A DNA stretch of 7,309 nucleotides from HGM04593 sp045636545 (GCA_045636545.1 JAZTXR010000021.1:1-7309), one strand, 5' to 3'; positions 1-5,381 are shown, counted from the stretch's first letter. The notes: generated by a model not told the origin, from the sequence alone. A program made the numbers and translations.

Positions 1-49
1 ATCGTAAAATAAGAGATCTCTCACGTACTGTTAGTTCGCTGTCGCTCAT
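1..49 (-). CDS. possible 5' end of a gene cut off by the left edge
   Basis: Reading leftward from an ATG at 47-49, the frame stays open to the window edge and encodes MSDSELTVRERSLILR (16 codons). An in-frame stop lies eight codons upstream of this ATG, with no other ATG between, so this is the only ATG start for the frame. It would follow the ATPase gene on the same strand, 104 nt after that gene's stop. No convincing Bacteroidota promoter is seen upstream; a TATTTTG at about 100-106 is one base short of TAnnTTTG. Sixteen residues are too few to assign a family, and an open frame this short can occur by chance. Confidence 0.3.
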   Translation of the reverse strand, partial: MSDSELTVRERSLILR

Positions 50-153
50 CGAAAACCTTTTATGATTTTTTCATTAAGGTATGGTCGAGATGACAAAATA
101 CGCTAAATTTTAGTATAAATTCTTATATCGAACTCACGTTATTTTATTGTAGG

Positions 154-1599
154 TCAGGACTGAAAAAGGTCGTCCAATATAACTTGCTGTTGAACACGCC
201 CTCCATACATAGTGTGTGATACTCCATAGGTAGTAATCATTGTCAAATGGACAGATTGTTTAGGTGATAGCGTGTTTATAAGAGTTTGAATTCTATTCCT
301 TATTTTGGCATCCTCCTCTTTGTCGATAGAATATATATCACCGGCAAATTTCATCTCGCATAAATTCACCACATTGTCATTTCTTATTATGAGAAGGTCA
401 ATCTGTACTCCTTCTTTGTTATCGTTACCCTTCACACTCCAAGCTGAAATTGATGAACTTACTCCCGAAATTCCCAAAGCTCGTTTAATTTGTCCGATAT
501 GTTGCCAGCAGACCTCTTCAAAAGCAACGCCTCGCCATACTCTCATTATATTCGAGGTCATATTGTCGGTCATAAAGTTTATATCTTCGGTGTTCGGCTC
601 CACATATTTCAACCAGAATAGAGAGAAGTTGTCAATAAGCTTGTAAAATGACACCTTGCCCGATACGTTATAAGGACGATAGCGCTGAATGAAATCACTC
701 TCAACGAGTGCATTAAGAGTATCGGTAAGACCTCCTCCAAATGGCAGGCCTGTTTCCTTTGCTATCTCTTCTCGGGTAAAACCGACGTGCTTTTTGGCAA
801 GCAGACGAATGATTTTCTTGCAATCTTCGGGATTTGAGAATATTGCGTTGAACAGGCGGTTGAATTCATCTTTAAGCCGTGGATTCTTCCCAAAAAGAAT
901 ATTGTCTGCATTTCCTTCAAAGCTCATTCCTTTTTTGAAGTAACTGAGATAGTAAGGAATGCCGCCAAAAACCATATATGATTGTACAATGTCGTAACGA
1001 GACATCTCGATATTTTCATTCTTGAAATAATCCTCGCACTCTTTCAAAGTAAAAGGAGAGAGTTTTATTTCGCAAGTCAGCCTGCCATATAATCCACCTC
1101 TATTGCGTGACAAATTGCTTAGAATCCAAGAAGTAGCGCTACCGCAAACAACAAGCATTATGTTATCTCGCCCGCTACACCAACCATTCCAAAAACTCTC
1201 AAACGCAGACAGGAAACCCGAACGTGGCGTATCCATCCAAGGTAGCTCATCTAAAAACACAACTTGGCGTGAACCGTTGTCTAGTTTTATGAGAAGTTGT
1301 TTCAACTGGAAAAAGGCTTCGAACCAAGATTTAGGTTTTGAATATCCTTCCAGTCCATGGCTCAGCAAGGTGTAATGGAAACTTTCAAGTTGGGTTCTCA
1401 TAAGATTCTTCTCCCCCTCTTGATCTACCGGCGAAACACCTGTATGTTGGAAAGTTATACGTCCTTTAAGTGCCTGTTTAATTAGGAATGTCTTTCCAAC
1501 ACGCCTTCTTCCATAGACAGCCACAAATTCCGGGCGCTCACTCTCATAGAGTCTTTCCAACTCCTCAATTTCCTTTTTTCTACCTACGATAATGCTCAT
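154..1599 (-). CDS. DUF234-type P-loop ATPase with C-terminal PD-(D/E)XK nuclease-like domain
   Basis: This 481-residue protein matches the archaeal-type ATPase plus DUF234 architecture (Pfam ATPase_2 and DUF234) that is common in Bacteroidota. The Walker A motif is GRRRVGKT, residues 30-37. Walker B is VVFLDE, 113-118, with D117 and E118. A sensor-like VCGSATSW follows at 151-158, YGR at 171-173, and the family-typical FGGIPYYL at 211-218. Residues about 260-310 look like a winged helix. The C-terminal part has E361/E362, D401 in QIDLLI, and E415-x-K417 in CEMKF, the residues expected of a PD-(D/E)XK nuclease fold, so it may be catalytically competent. No signal peptide or membrane segment is seen. 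I know of no established biological role; DNA cleavage or defence is inference. It is a single-gene unit with its own promoter (1619-1649). It is visibly more A/T-rich than the genes from 2300 on and lies on the distal side of a tRNA-linked repeat, both suggesting acquired DNA. The start is the ATG about 20 nt downstream of the -7 box. Confidence 0.88.
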   Translation of the reverse strand: MSIIVGRKKEIEELERLYESERPEFVAVYGRRRVGKTFLIKQALKGRITFQHTGVSPVDQEGEKNLMRTQLESFHYTLLSHGLEGYSKPKSWFEAFFQLKQLLIKLDNGSRQVVFLDELPWMDTPRSGFLSAFESFWNGWCSGRDNIMLVVCGSATSWILSNLSRNRGGLYGRLTCEIKLSPFTLKECEDYFKNENIEMSRYDIVQSYMVFGGIPYYLSYFKKGMSFEGNADNILFGKNPRLKDEFNRLFNAIFSNPEDCKKIIRLLAKKHVGFTREEIAKETGLPFGGGLTDTLNALVESDFIQRYRPYNVSGKVSFYKLIDNFSLFWLKYVEPNTEDINFMTDNMTSNIMRVWRGVAFEEVCWQHIGQIKRALGISGVSSSISAWSVKGNDNKEGVQIDLLIIRNDNVVNLCEMKFAGDIYSIDKEEDAKIRNRIQTLINTLSPKQSVHLTMITTYGVSHTMYGGRVQQQVILDDLFQS

Positions 1600-1608
1600 A
1601 ATGTGTTA

Positions 1609-1652
1609 TATTTTGCCACAAATATACAAAAAGATGATTAAACGGCAAAATA
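1609..1652. repeat. 9-bp inverted repeat bracketing the ATPase promoter
   Basis: TATTTTGCC at 1609-1617 is the exact reverse complement of GGCAAAATA at 1644-1652, with 26 bp between. The right arm overlaps the -33 box, and the left arm covers the predicted transcription start. The geometry fits an operator pair. It could also be the end repeats of a tiny invertible segment, though the arms are short for that. Confidence 0.5.
1619..1649 (-). promoter_or_regulatory. Bacteroidota-type promoter of the DUF234 ATPase gene
   Basis: On the minus strand there is TTTG (1646-1649), a 19-nt spacer, then TATATTTG (1619-1626), an exact match to -33 TTTG / -7 TAnnTTTG. Transcription should start near 1612, leaving a leader of about 12 nt. 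The leader is A/T-rich with no Shine-Dalgarno sequence, as is usual in this phylum. Confidence 0.8.
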
Positions 1653-1666
1653 AGATACTCTATATT

Positions 1667-1702
1667 CTGCCATACATAATATACTTTTATAAGTATTGGC
1701 AG
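1667..1702. repeat. stem-loop upstream of the ATPase promoter
   Basis: CTGCCA (1667-1672) pairs with TGGCAG (1697-1702), and ATACTT (1681-1686) pairs with AAGTAT (1691-1696) around a TTAT loop. The right-hand arms are contiguous, while eight bases bulge on the left. There is no T-tract after it on either strand, so it is not a standard terminator. It could be a regulator-binding site for the ATPase promoter, whose -33 box lies about 18 bp away. Confidence 0.4.
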
Positions 1703-1780
1703 ACTTTGTTTCGCTCTTTTAAATTTTTCCCAGAGTTTTGACCACAAATCGTGCATTCCCCGAATCTCTAAAATATATAA

Positions 1781-1834
1781 AAAGAAAGGAGGTCAAACAT
1801 CTTATTATCAGATATTTAACCTCTCTTGTTCTTT
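1781..1834 (-). terminator. candidate terminator beyond the partial tRNA copy
   Basis: On the minus strand an A/G-rich arm starting AAAGAACAAG (from 1834) can pair imperfectly with a distal arm ACCTCCTTTCTTT (1793-1781), mainly through AGGT/ACCT and flanking pairs. The distal arm runs into T-rich DNA. It starts right after the 20-nt tRNA-3' repeat, as the real terminator does after the intact tRNA. It may be the original terminator of the tRNA gene from before an insertion separated them. The pairing is imperfect and the loop is long. Confidence 0.4.
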
Positions 1835-1854
1835 GTGGGCCATCTAGGACTTGA
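1835..1854 (-). repeat. distal copy of the tRNA 3' end (attachment-site-like)
   Basis: GTGGGCCATCTAGGACTTGA is identical to 2014-2033, which covers the tRNA from T-loop position 55 through A73 plus one following base. The DNA on its high-coordinate side does not resemble the rest of the tRNA, so this is not simply a decayed tandem tRNA. Tyrosine recombinases commonly use this T-loop-to-3'-end block as the integration core and leave such a direct repeat. No recombinase gene is in the window, so the attachment-site reading is inference. Confidence 0.65.
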
Positions 1855-1874
1855 GATTTTTTCGGACAAGTCCT
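1846..1874. repeat. 8-bp inverted repeat overlapping the distal tRNA-3' copy
   Basis: AGGACTTG (1846-1853) is the exact reverse complement of CAAGTCCT (1867-1874), with a 13-bp T-rich spacer. One arm is the T-loop/T-stem part of the tRNA-derived repeat and the other lies in the intervening DNA. Paired arms around a core are typical of recombinase core sites. In RNA they would form a small hairpin. Confidence 0.5.
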
Positions 1875-2013
1875 CAACAACACGTGTCTCTTAGAGACCC
1901 ATTGACTTCGTTGTTTGCTGTCGGCGCAGCCGGTGCAAACGAATAGAACGAAGGAGATAACCGTAGGTGAGAGTCCTACAAAAAAAGAGAACCGCGAATG
2001 CGATTCTCTTTGG
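1855..2013. other. gene-free, palindrome-dense segment between the two tRNA-3' copies
   Basis: No plausible coding frame is seen. From left to right the segment holds GTCTCT-T-AGAGAC (1886-1898), preceded by an overlapping CACGTG (1881-1886). Next is a long bulged stem-loop (1906-1953). In it CTTCGTT pairs with AACGAAG, GTTTGC with GCAAAC, and CGGC with GCCG around a GCA loop. Then GTAGG (1963-1967) pairs with CCTAC (1975-1979) around a 7-nt loop. The tRNA terminator (1980-2011) closes the segment. It may be the remnant of an integrated element, a recombinase-binding region, or a small structured RNA; the sequence alone does not decide. Confidence 0.5.
1980..2011 (-). terminator. intrinsic terminator of the tRNA gene
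   Basis: On the minus strand AAAGAGAA (2011-2004) pairs with TTCTCTTT (1991-1984). One mismatch follows, then three more G/C pairs around a 4-nt loop. The distal arm continues into a seven-T run (1986-1980). It begins 3 nt past A73 of the tRNA. Confidence 0.8.
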
Positions 2014-2033
2014 GTGGGCCATCTAGGACTTGA
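2014..2033 (-). repeat. tRNA-proximal copy of the 20-bp direct repeat
   Basis: This copy lies within the intact tRNA, from position 55 of the T-loop to the base after A73, and is identical to 1835-1854. If the pair is an integration scar, this is the side where the element rebuilt the tRNA 3' end. Confidence 0.65.
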
Positions 2034-2088
2034 ACCTAGGACCTCCAGATTATGAGTCTGTTGCTCTAACCGACTGAGCTAAAAGCCC
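2015..2088 (-). tRNA. tRNA with CAT anticodon (elongator Met, or Ile2 read after lysidine modification)
   Basis: The 74-nt sequence folds as a cloverleaf. The D stem GCTC/GAGC, four of five anticodon-stem pairs, and all five T-stem pairs (CTAGG/CCTAG around TTCAAGT) are present. The anticodon loop is C-T-CAT-A-A. The acceptor stem pairs GGGC with GCCC, includes a T5-G68 wobble, and has T6 opposite T67. A27 opposes G43. The discriminator base is A73, and the following bases are CCCA, so CCA is not encoded in exact register. Elongator tRNA-Met and tRNA-Ile2 share the CAT anticodon; the body does not let me choose with certainty. It has its own promoter (2115-2146) and terminator (1980-2011). 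Its 3' end is duplicated 180 bp downstream. Confidence 0.9.
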
Positions 2089-2114
2089 GTGTATCTCGTT
2101 TTTGAAATACTTCG

Positions 2115-2146
2115 CAAAGGTAGGGTAAAAACTTTTAGATTGCAAA
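2115..2146 (-). promoter_or_regulatory. Bacteroidota-type promoter of the tRNA gene
   Basis: On the minus strand TTTG (2143-2146), a 20-nt spacer and TACCTTTG (2115-2122) match the consensus exactly. Transcription should begin near 2108, about 20 nt before the mature 5' end of the tRNA. Confidence 0.82.
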
Positions 2147-2177
2147 TTTTTTGCATTAAAAATTGTTACACGCTTCA

Positions 2178-2203
2178 AGATGTACTGTTGAGATGTACTG
2201 TTG
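2178..2203. repeat. tandem duplication of a 13-bp unit
   Basis: The unit AGATGTACTGTTG occurs at 2178-2190 and again, identically and without a gap, at 2191-2203. It sits in the tRNA/permease intergenic region beside two stem-loops. GTAC recurs at 2182, 2195, 2206 and 2227. Confidence 0.75.
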
Positions 2204-2205
2204 TT

Positions 2206-2230
2206 GTACCACTCGCAGGGGCGAATGTAC
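2206..2230 (-). repeat. stem-loop with GCGAATG/CATTCGC arms
   Basis: On the minus strand CATTCGC (2227-2221) pairs with GCGAGTG (2216-2210), including one G-T wobble, around a CCCT loop. GTA/TAC extends the stem past a one-base bulge. No T-tract follows. It is probably a REP-like intergenic repeat or an mRNA 3'-end hairpin. Confidence 0.5.
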
Positions 2231-2232
2231 TT

Positions 2233-2280
2233 TTATGGCCTGCGGACATCCATTCAACCGGTGTGTTTCGCAGGCCATAA
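2233..2280 (-). terminator. long stem-loop just after the permease gene (3'-end hairpin or REP-like)
   Basis: TTATGGCCTGCG (2233-2244) and CGCAGGCCATAA (2269-2280) form a perfect 12-bp stem. It can extend inward by about five weaker pairs. It begins 17 nt beyond the permease stop codon, the right place for the 3' end of the ABC-exporter transcript. The sequence after it on the minus strand is AAAAGTAC, with no T-run, so it is not a textbook intrinsic terminator. It may act as an RNA-stabilising 3' hairpin or be a dispersed repeat. Confidence 0.5.
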
Positions 2281-2297
2281 TAGCTATGGTGTGTATG

Positions 2298-3611
2298 TCA
2301 TTTGTACTTTATCCAGCGCAACAGCTCCTTCAGGTTGGGCTTCTTGCCGTGCATCAGTATTCCCACGCGGTATATCTTGCCTGCGCCCCAGACTACAGCG
2401 ATGAATGTTGCATATAGCGACACGGCCGAGAGCACAATCTCCCAAAGTGGTATTTCGTATGGTATGCGTGCCATCATCACAATTGGCGAGGTGAATGGTA
2501 TCATTGAGAACCAGAACGCCACATTTGAGCTGGGGTCATTGATTACCGTGAGCATGACAAAGAGTGCAATCATAATGGGCAGCATTATGGGCGTCTGCAG
2601 TTGCTGTGCATCTTGTGGGCTGTCGACAGCCGAGCCCACAGCCGCGAACATTGCCGCGTAGAGCAGGAATCCGCCAAACATGAATACCAATAGCCATACG
2701 ATTATGCCACCCACATATTTTATGTTGCTCAACATCATTATGGCCTGCAGCATGCCCATCTGTTCGCCGCCGTCTATTGCCGATGCGGGAACGCCCTGTT
2801 TCATCATGTCAAGCGCAGCGAGAATCTCATCTGGCAGCACGTGAGGGAGCACAAAGTATGCGACACCACCAATGAATACAATCCATATCATTATCTGCAA
2901 CAGTGCCACGCTTGCAACGCCAAGAATCTTGCCCATCATCATGTCAAATGGGCGCACAGTAGATACCAGCACCTCCAGCACGCGGTTGTTCTTCTCCTCG
3001 ATTACCGACTGCATTACCATCACGCCATAGAGTATCAGGAACATGTAGAGTATGAAGCTGAGCACGTATGCCAGCACCGATGCCACCACGGTCGACGAGC
3101 TCTCGGCGCTCTCTGTCTCCTGTGTGTTTTTTGCCGATTGCAGTGTAACACGGGTGTTCAGCTGCTGCATCACCTGCCAGTCGATGTCGTGCTGCTTCAT
3201 CTTCTCCTTCTGCACGGCCAGGGTCAGCTGTGTGGCAATGTTCTGTTCTGTCCCCATTGCAGCCACACCGTTGGTGTACAGGCAAGCATCGGTGGGGTTG
3301 TTTACTATGTCGCTGCCAATGTGCAGCACTGCATAGCTGTCGCTGTACTCTGTGCGGGCAAGCTCCAAAGGCAGCGGTGTCAGTTCAAAGTTTATCTCGT
3401 CGGTACTTGTAAGCTGCTGTGCAATTATGTCGGTGTCATCGACCACCGCAATGTGCTTTGCACTCTCCTCGGAGTATCCTGCAATGAGCATGGGTGCAAA
3501 AATCAGCGCCAGCATCAGCAAGGGAGTGAGCAGTGTGGTAATTATGAACGATTTTTTCTTTACGCGTTCGTTGAATTCGCGTCCTATGATTATTCCTATC
3601 TTGTTTTTCAT
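2298..3611 (-). CDS. ABC-2 type exporter permease, NatB-like
   Basis: This 437-residue membrane protein should form the channel of an ABC exporter with the ATPase encoded just upstream. The start MKNKIGIIIGREFNERVKKKS is a short cytoplasmic stretch. The first membrane helix is at about 23-45, followed by an extracytoplasmic domain of about 120 residues (46-170). Five more hydrophobic segments lie at about 175-200, 232-256, 297-323, 340-358 and 388-410, with a weaker one near 366-381. The motif EEKNNRVLEVLVSTVRPF (205-222), followed by MMMGKILG (224-231), is the ABC-2 family signature. DSPQDAQQLQTP (330-341) and IPFTSPIVMMARIP (371-384) are typical of the NatB/ABC2_membrane_3 group. The positively charged C-terminus (HGKKPNLKELLRWIKYK) is cytoplasmic. 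The gap to the ATPase gene is 22 nt on the same strand, with a weak GAAGAG before the ATG, so one transcript is likely. The substrate is unknown; Na+ export by analogy with NatAB is only one possibility. Confidence 0.88.
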   Translation of the reverse strand: MKNKIGIIIGREFNERVKKKSFIITTLLTPLLMLALIFAPMLIAGYSEESAKHIAVVDDTDIIAQQLTSTDEINFELTPLPLELARTEYSDSYAVLHIGSDIVNNPTDACLYTNGVAAMGTEQNIATQLTLAVQKEKMKQHDIDWQVMQQLNTRVTLQSAKNTQETESAESSSTVVASVLAYVLSFILYMFLILYGVMVMQSVIEEKNNRVLEVLVSTVRPFDMMMGKILGVASVALLQIMIWIVFIGGVAYFVLPHVLPDEILAALDMMKQGVPASAIDGGEQMGMLQAIMMLSNIKYVGGIIVWLLVFMFGGFLLYAAMFAAVGSAVDSPQDAQQLQTPIMLPIMIALFVMLTVINDPSSNVAFWFSMIPFTSPIVMMARIPYEIPLWEIVLSAVSLYATFIAVVWGAGKIYRVGILMHGKKPNLKELLRWIKYK

Positions 3612-3633
3612 CTCTTCTTTATTTTTTTAGGGG

Positions 3634-4554
3634 TTAGACGTTGCGGTTCACGGCACGTATGAAAATGTCGTTCATCGTCGGTATCACTTCGCTGAACGAG
3701 CGCAGCTCCACGCTCCCGTTGGCAGCGGCAATTACATCGCGCACCTCGCTGTCGGTGGCAATGTGTATCTTCGCCTTGTTTATGCCTATGGGCGAAGCTT
3801 CGGTGTCAAGTAGTGTGCACTTTCCGGCAAGCGCCTCTGTCAATCTCTGCTCCTCGCCTCTGTAGTTTATCTCAAAGATGTTGGTGCCGTGGCTGTGGCG
3901 AATCTCCTCGACATTACCCGATAGTATGTTGCGCGACTTGTCTATGAGCGTTATGTGGTCGCATAGCTCCTCCACGGACGACATGTTGTGTGTCGAGAAT
4001 ATGATTGTCGCCCCTTTGTCGCGCAGTGCCAGAATCTCCTCCTTCAACAAATTGGCGTTTATGGGGTCGAAGCCCGAGAACGGCTCGTCAAAGATGAGCA
4101 GCTTGGGTTCGTGCAGCACGGTGACAATAAACTGTACCTTCTGTGCCATACCCTTTGACAGGTCGCCAACCTTCTTGTCCCACCAGTCATTGATGCCGAA
4201 CTTCGCGAACCACATCTTTGCCCTCTGTGTGGCCTCCTTGTGCGAGAGACCCTTGATTCTTGCAAAGAACACCGCTTGTTCGCCAAGCTTCATCTTCTTG
4301 TAGAGGCCTCGCTCCTCGGGCATATACCCGATGTGGCGTATATCATCGGCCGTAATCTCCTTGCTGCCCAACAGCACGCGCCCGGTGTCGGGTGTTATAA
4401 TGCGGTTTATTATTCGTAGCAGCGTTGTCTTTCCCGCACCATTGGGGCCAAGCAGGCCATATATGGAGCCCTGTGGTATTGACAGCGACACATTGTCGAG
4501 CGCAGTGTGTCCCGAATACCTTTTTGTGATGTTTTCAATTCTAATCAAATCCAT
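3634..4554 (-). CDS. ABC transporter ATP-binding protein, NatA-like, with C-terminal DUF4162 domain
   Basis: This 306-residue soluble ATPase should drive the ABC-2 permease encoded next. Walker A is GPNGAGKTT (36-44), the signature is LSKGMAQK (132-139), and Walker B is LLIFDEP (152-158) with catalytic E157. The D-loop is SGFDP (160-164) and the H-loop histidine is H189 in FSTHN. At the Q-loop position the sequence is GYMPEERGLY (76-85), with glutamate where most ABC ATPases have glutamine; this PEERGLY form is common in this subfamily. Residues about 210-300 after the nucleotide-binding domain fit the DUF4162 tail found on such exporters. It is first in the operon, with its stop 22 nt before the permease start. 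The start is the ATG at 4552-4554, about 22 nt after the predicted transcription start. Family assignment is firm; the transported substrate is not known. Confidence 0.93.
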   Translation of the reverse strand: MDLIRIENITKRYSGHTALDNVSLSIPQGSIYGLLGPNGAGKTTLLRIINRIITPDTGRVLLGSKEITADDIRHIGYMPEERGLYKKMKLGEQAVFFARIKGLSHKEATQRAKMWFAKFGINDWWDKKVGDLSKGMAQKVQFIVTVLHEPKLLIFDEPFSGFDPINANLLKEEILALRDKGATIIFSTHNMSSVEELCDHITLIDKSRNILSGNVEEIRHSHGTNIFEINYRGEEQRLTEALAGKCTLLDTEASPIGINKAKIHIATDSEVRDVIAAANGSVELRSFSEVIPTMNDIFIRAVNRNV

Positions 4555-4582
4555 TTTTCTTCTGTTTTGTTATTTTTGCCGG

Positions 4583-4616
4583 CAAATTTAGTGCAATTTC
4601 CAAAATTACCCCCCCC
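4583..4616 (-). promoter_or_regulatory. -7 element of the ABC exporter operon with a C8/G8 run in place of -33
   Basis: On the minus strand TAAATTTG (4583-4590) matches the -7 consensus, and transcription should start near 4576. No TTTG lies 19-21 nt upstream. That position is occupied by a run of eight G on the minus strand (4609-4616). A TTTG only 10 nt away is too close to serve as -33. The -33 box is the weaker part of Bacteroidota promoters, so it may still work, perhaps with help from an activator. Confidence 0.6.
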
Positions 4617-4691
4617 GATTGTTAATTTATGTTAAAATATTTGAATGGGTGAAGGTTGCTGCACAGCCGTCCGTGGCGAATATACGAAAAA

Positions 4692-4724
4692 TTTGCGGCA
4701 TAAGGTATTTTTTGTGTAAATTTG
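4692..4724 (+). promoter_or_regulatory. Bacteroidota-type promoter of the HAD-ribF-CPBP operon
   Basis: TTTG (4692-4695), a 21-nt spacer and TAAATTTG (4717-4724) match the consensus. Transcription should begin near 4731, giving a leader of about 15 nt before the ATG at 4746. No Shine-Dalgarno sequence is present. No other full promoter is seen before ribF or the CPBP gene, so this one probably serves all three. Confidence 0.8.
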
Positions 4725-4745
4725 CGATAATTACTGAATGCATAT

Positions 4746-5381
4746 ATGTTACAAGGTAAAAAAGTATTGATATTTGATTTGGGTGGTGTGGTGCTCGACC
4801 TTTTTGTGGAGCGCTCCTTTGCTGCCCTGTTGTCGCTTGGTGTGCCGGCCGACATGCTCACCGAGAGCGGCTGCCTGATGAATGAGTGGATGATGCAGTA
4901 CGACCGTGGCGACATAACCACCGACGAGATGTTCGGCTATATAAAATCCTTCATCCCTGCTGCGGTGCGTGAGGAGTTGGGTGCAGAGCTCGACAGTGAG
5001 GTTCAGCGTATATGGAATCTTATGCTTGGTGATATTCCCGCAGCCAAATTGCAACGCCTAGCGGCGTTGCGCCAGTCCGGCTATCGCGTTGTGATGCTCA
5101 GCAACACCAACAGCGGGCATTGGCCGCGCATAGAGCAGCTCTTCGTCGAGGCGGGCGGCAAACTGCCATCGGAGTGCTTCAATTCTCTCTATCTGTCGTT
5201 CCTTATGCGCAGCCGCAAGCCCGACCCCGAAATCTTCCTCTCGCTGATTGGGAACGAAGGTGTAGAGGCTGCCGATTGTCTCTTCTTCGACGACTCGGCC
5301 GAGAACTGTGCCGCTGCCCGTGCTTTGGGCATTGATGCGGTGCATGTTGAGCGCAACGCATCGTGGGAGGGGCTGTTCTGA
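4746..5381 (+). CDS. HAD-superfamily hydrolase, YihX-like sugar-phosphatase type
   Basis: This 211-residue cytoplasmic protein is a haloacid dehalogenase-like phosphatase with a small helical cap at about 20-90. Motif I is FDLGGVV with nucleophile D11; the canonical second aspartate is replaced by G13. The DLGxV form is also seen in the alpha-glucose-1-phosphatase YihX. Motif II is MLSNTN with S119, motif III is RKPDP with K158, and motif IV is FFDDS with D182 and D183. Together these support an active phosphatase. The substrate is not readable from the sequence; a sugar phosphate or nucleotide is likely. It leads an operon with ribF. A role in flavin synthesis, such as dephosphorylating a riboflavin precursor (known for some HAD enzymes), is possible but only inferred from the neighbour. 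The start is the ATG 15 nt after the predicted transcription start. Confidence 0.88.
   Translation: MLQGKKVLIFDLGGVVLDLFVERSFAALLSLGVPADMLTESGCLMNEWMMQYDRGDITTDEMFGYIKSFIPAAVREELGAELDSEVQRIWNLMLGDIPAAKLQRLAALRQSGYRVVMLSNTNSGHWPRIEQLFVEAGGKLPSECFNSLYLSFLMRSRKPDPEIFLSLIGNEGVEAADCLFFDDSAENCAAARALGIDAVHVERNASWEGLF

Noticed and set aside
1785..1792. Strong Shine-Dalgarno-like AAAGGAGG on the plus strand
   Set aside because: No start codon with a usable frame follows; the sequence is better explained as one arm of the candidate terminator.
1963..1979. GTAGG-tgagagt-CCTAC hairpin resembling a domain I hairpin of bacterial group II introns (GGTGAGAGTCC)
   Set aside because: The match covers only about 11-17 nt. 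No intron 5' end, domain V or reverse transcriptase is present nearby, so a group II intron fragment is not supported.
2841..3662. Long plus-strand open frame (273 codons) across the permease gene
   Set aside because: It is antisense to a clear ABC-2 permease. Its product is rich in His, Cys and Gln with no family features, as expected of a shadow frame.
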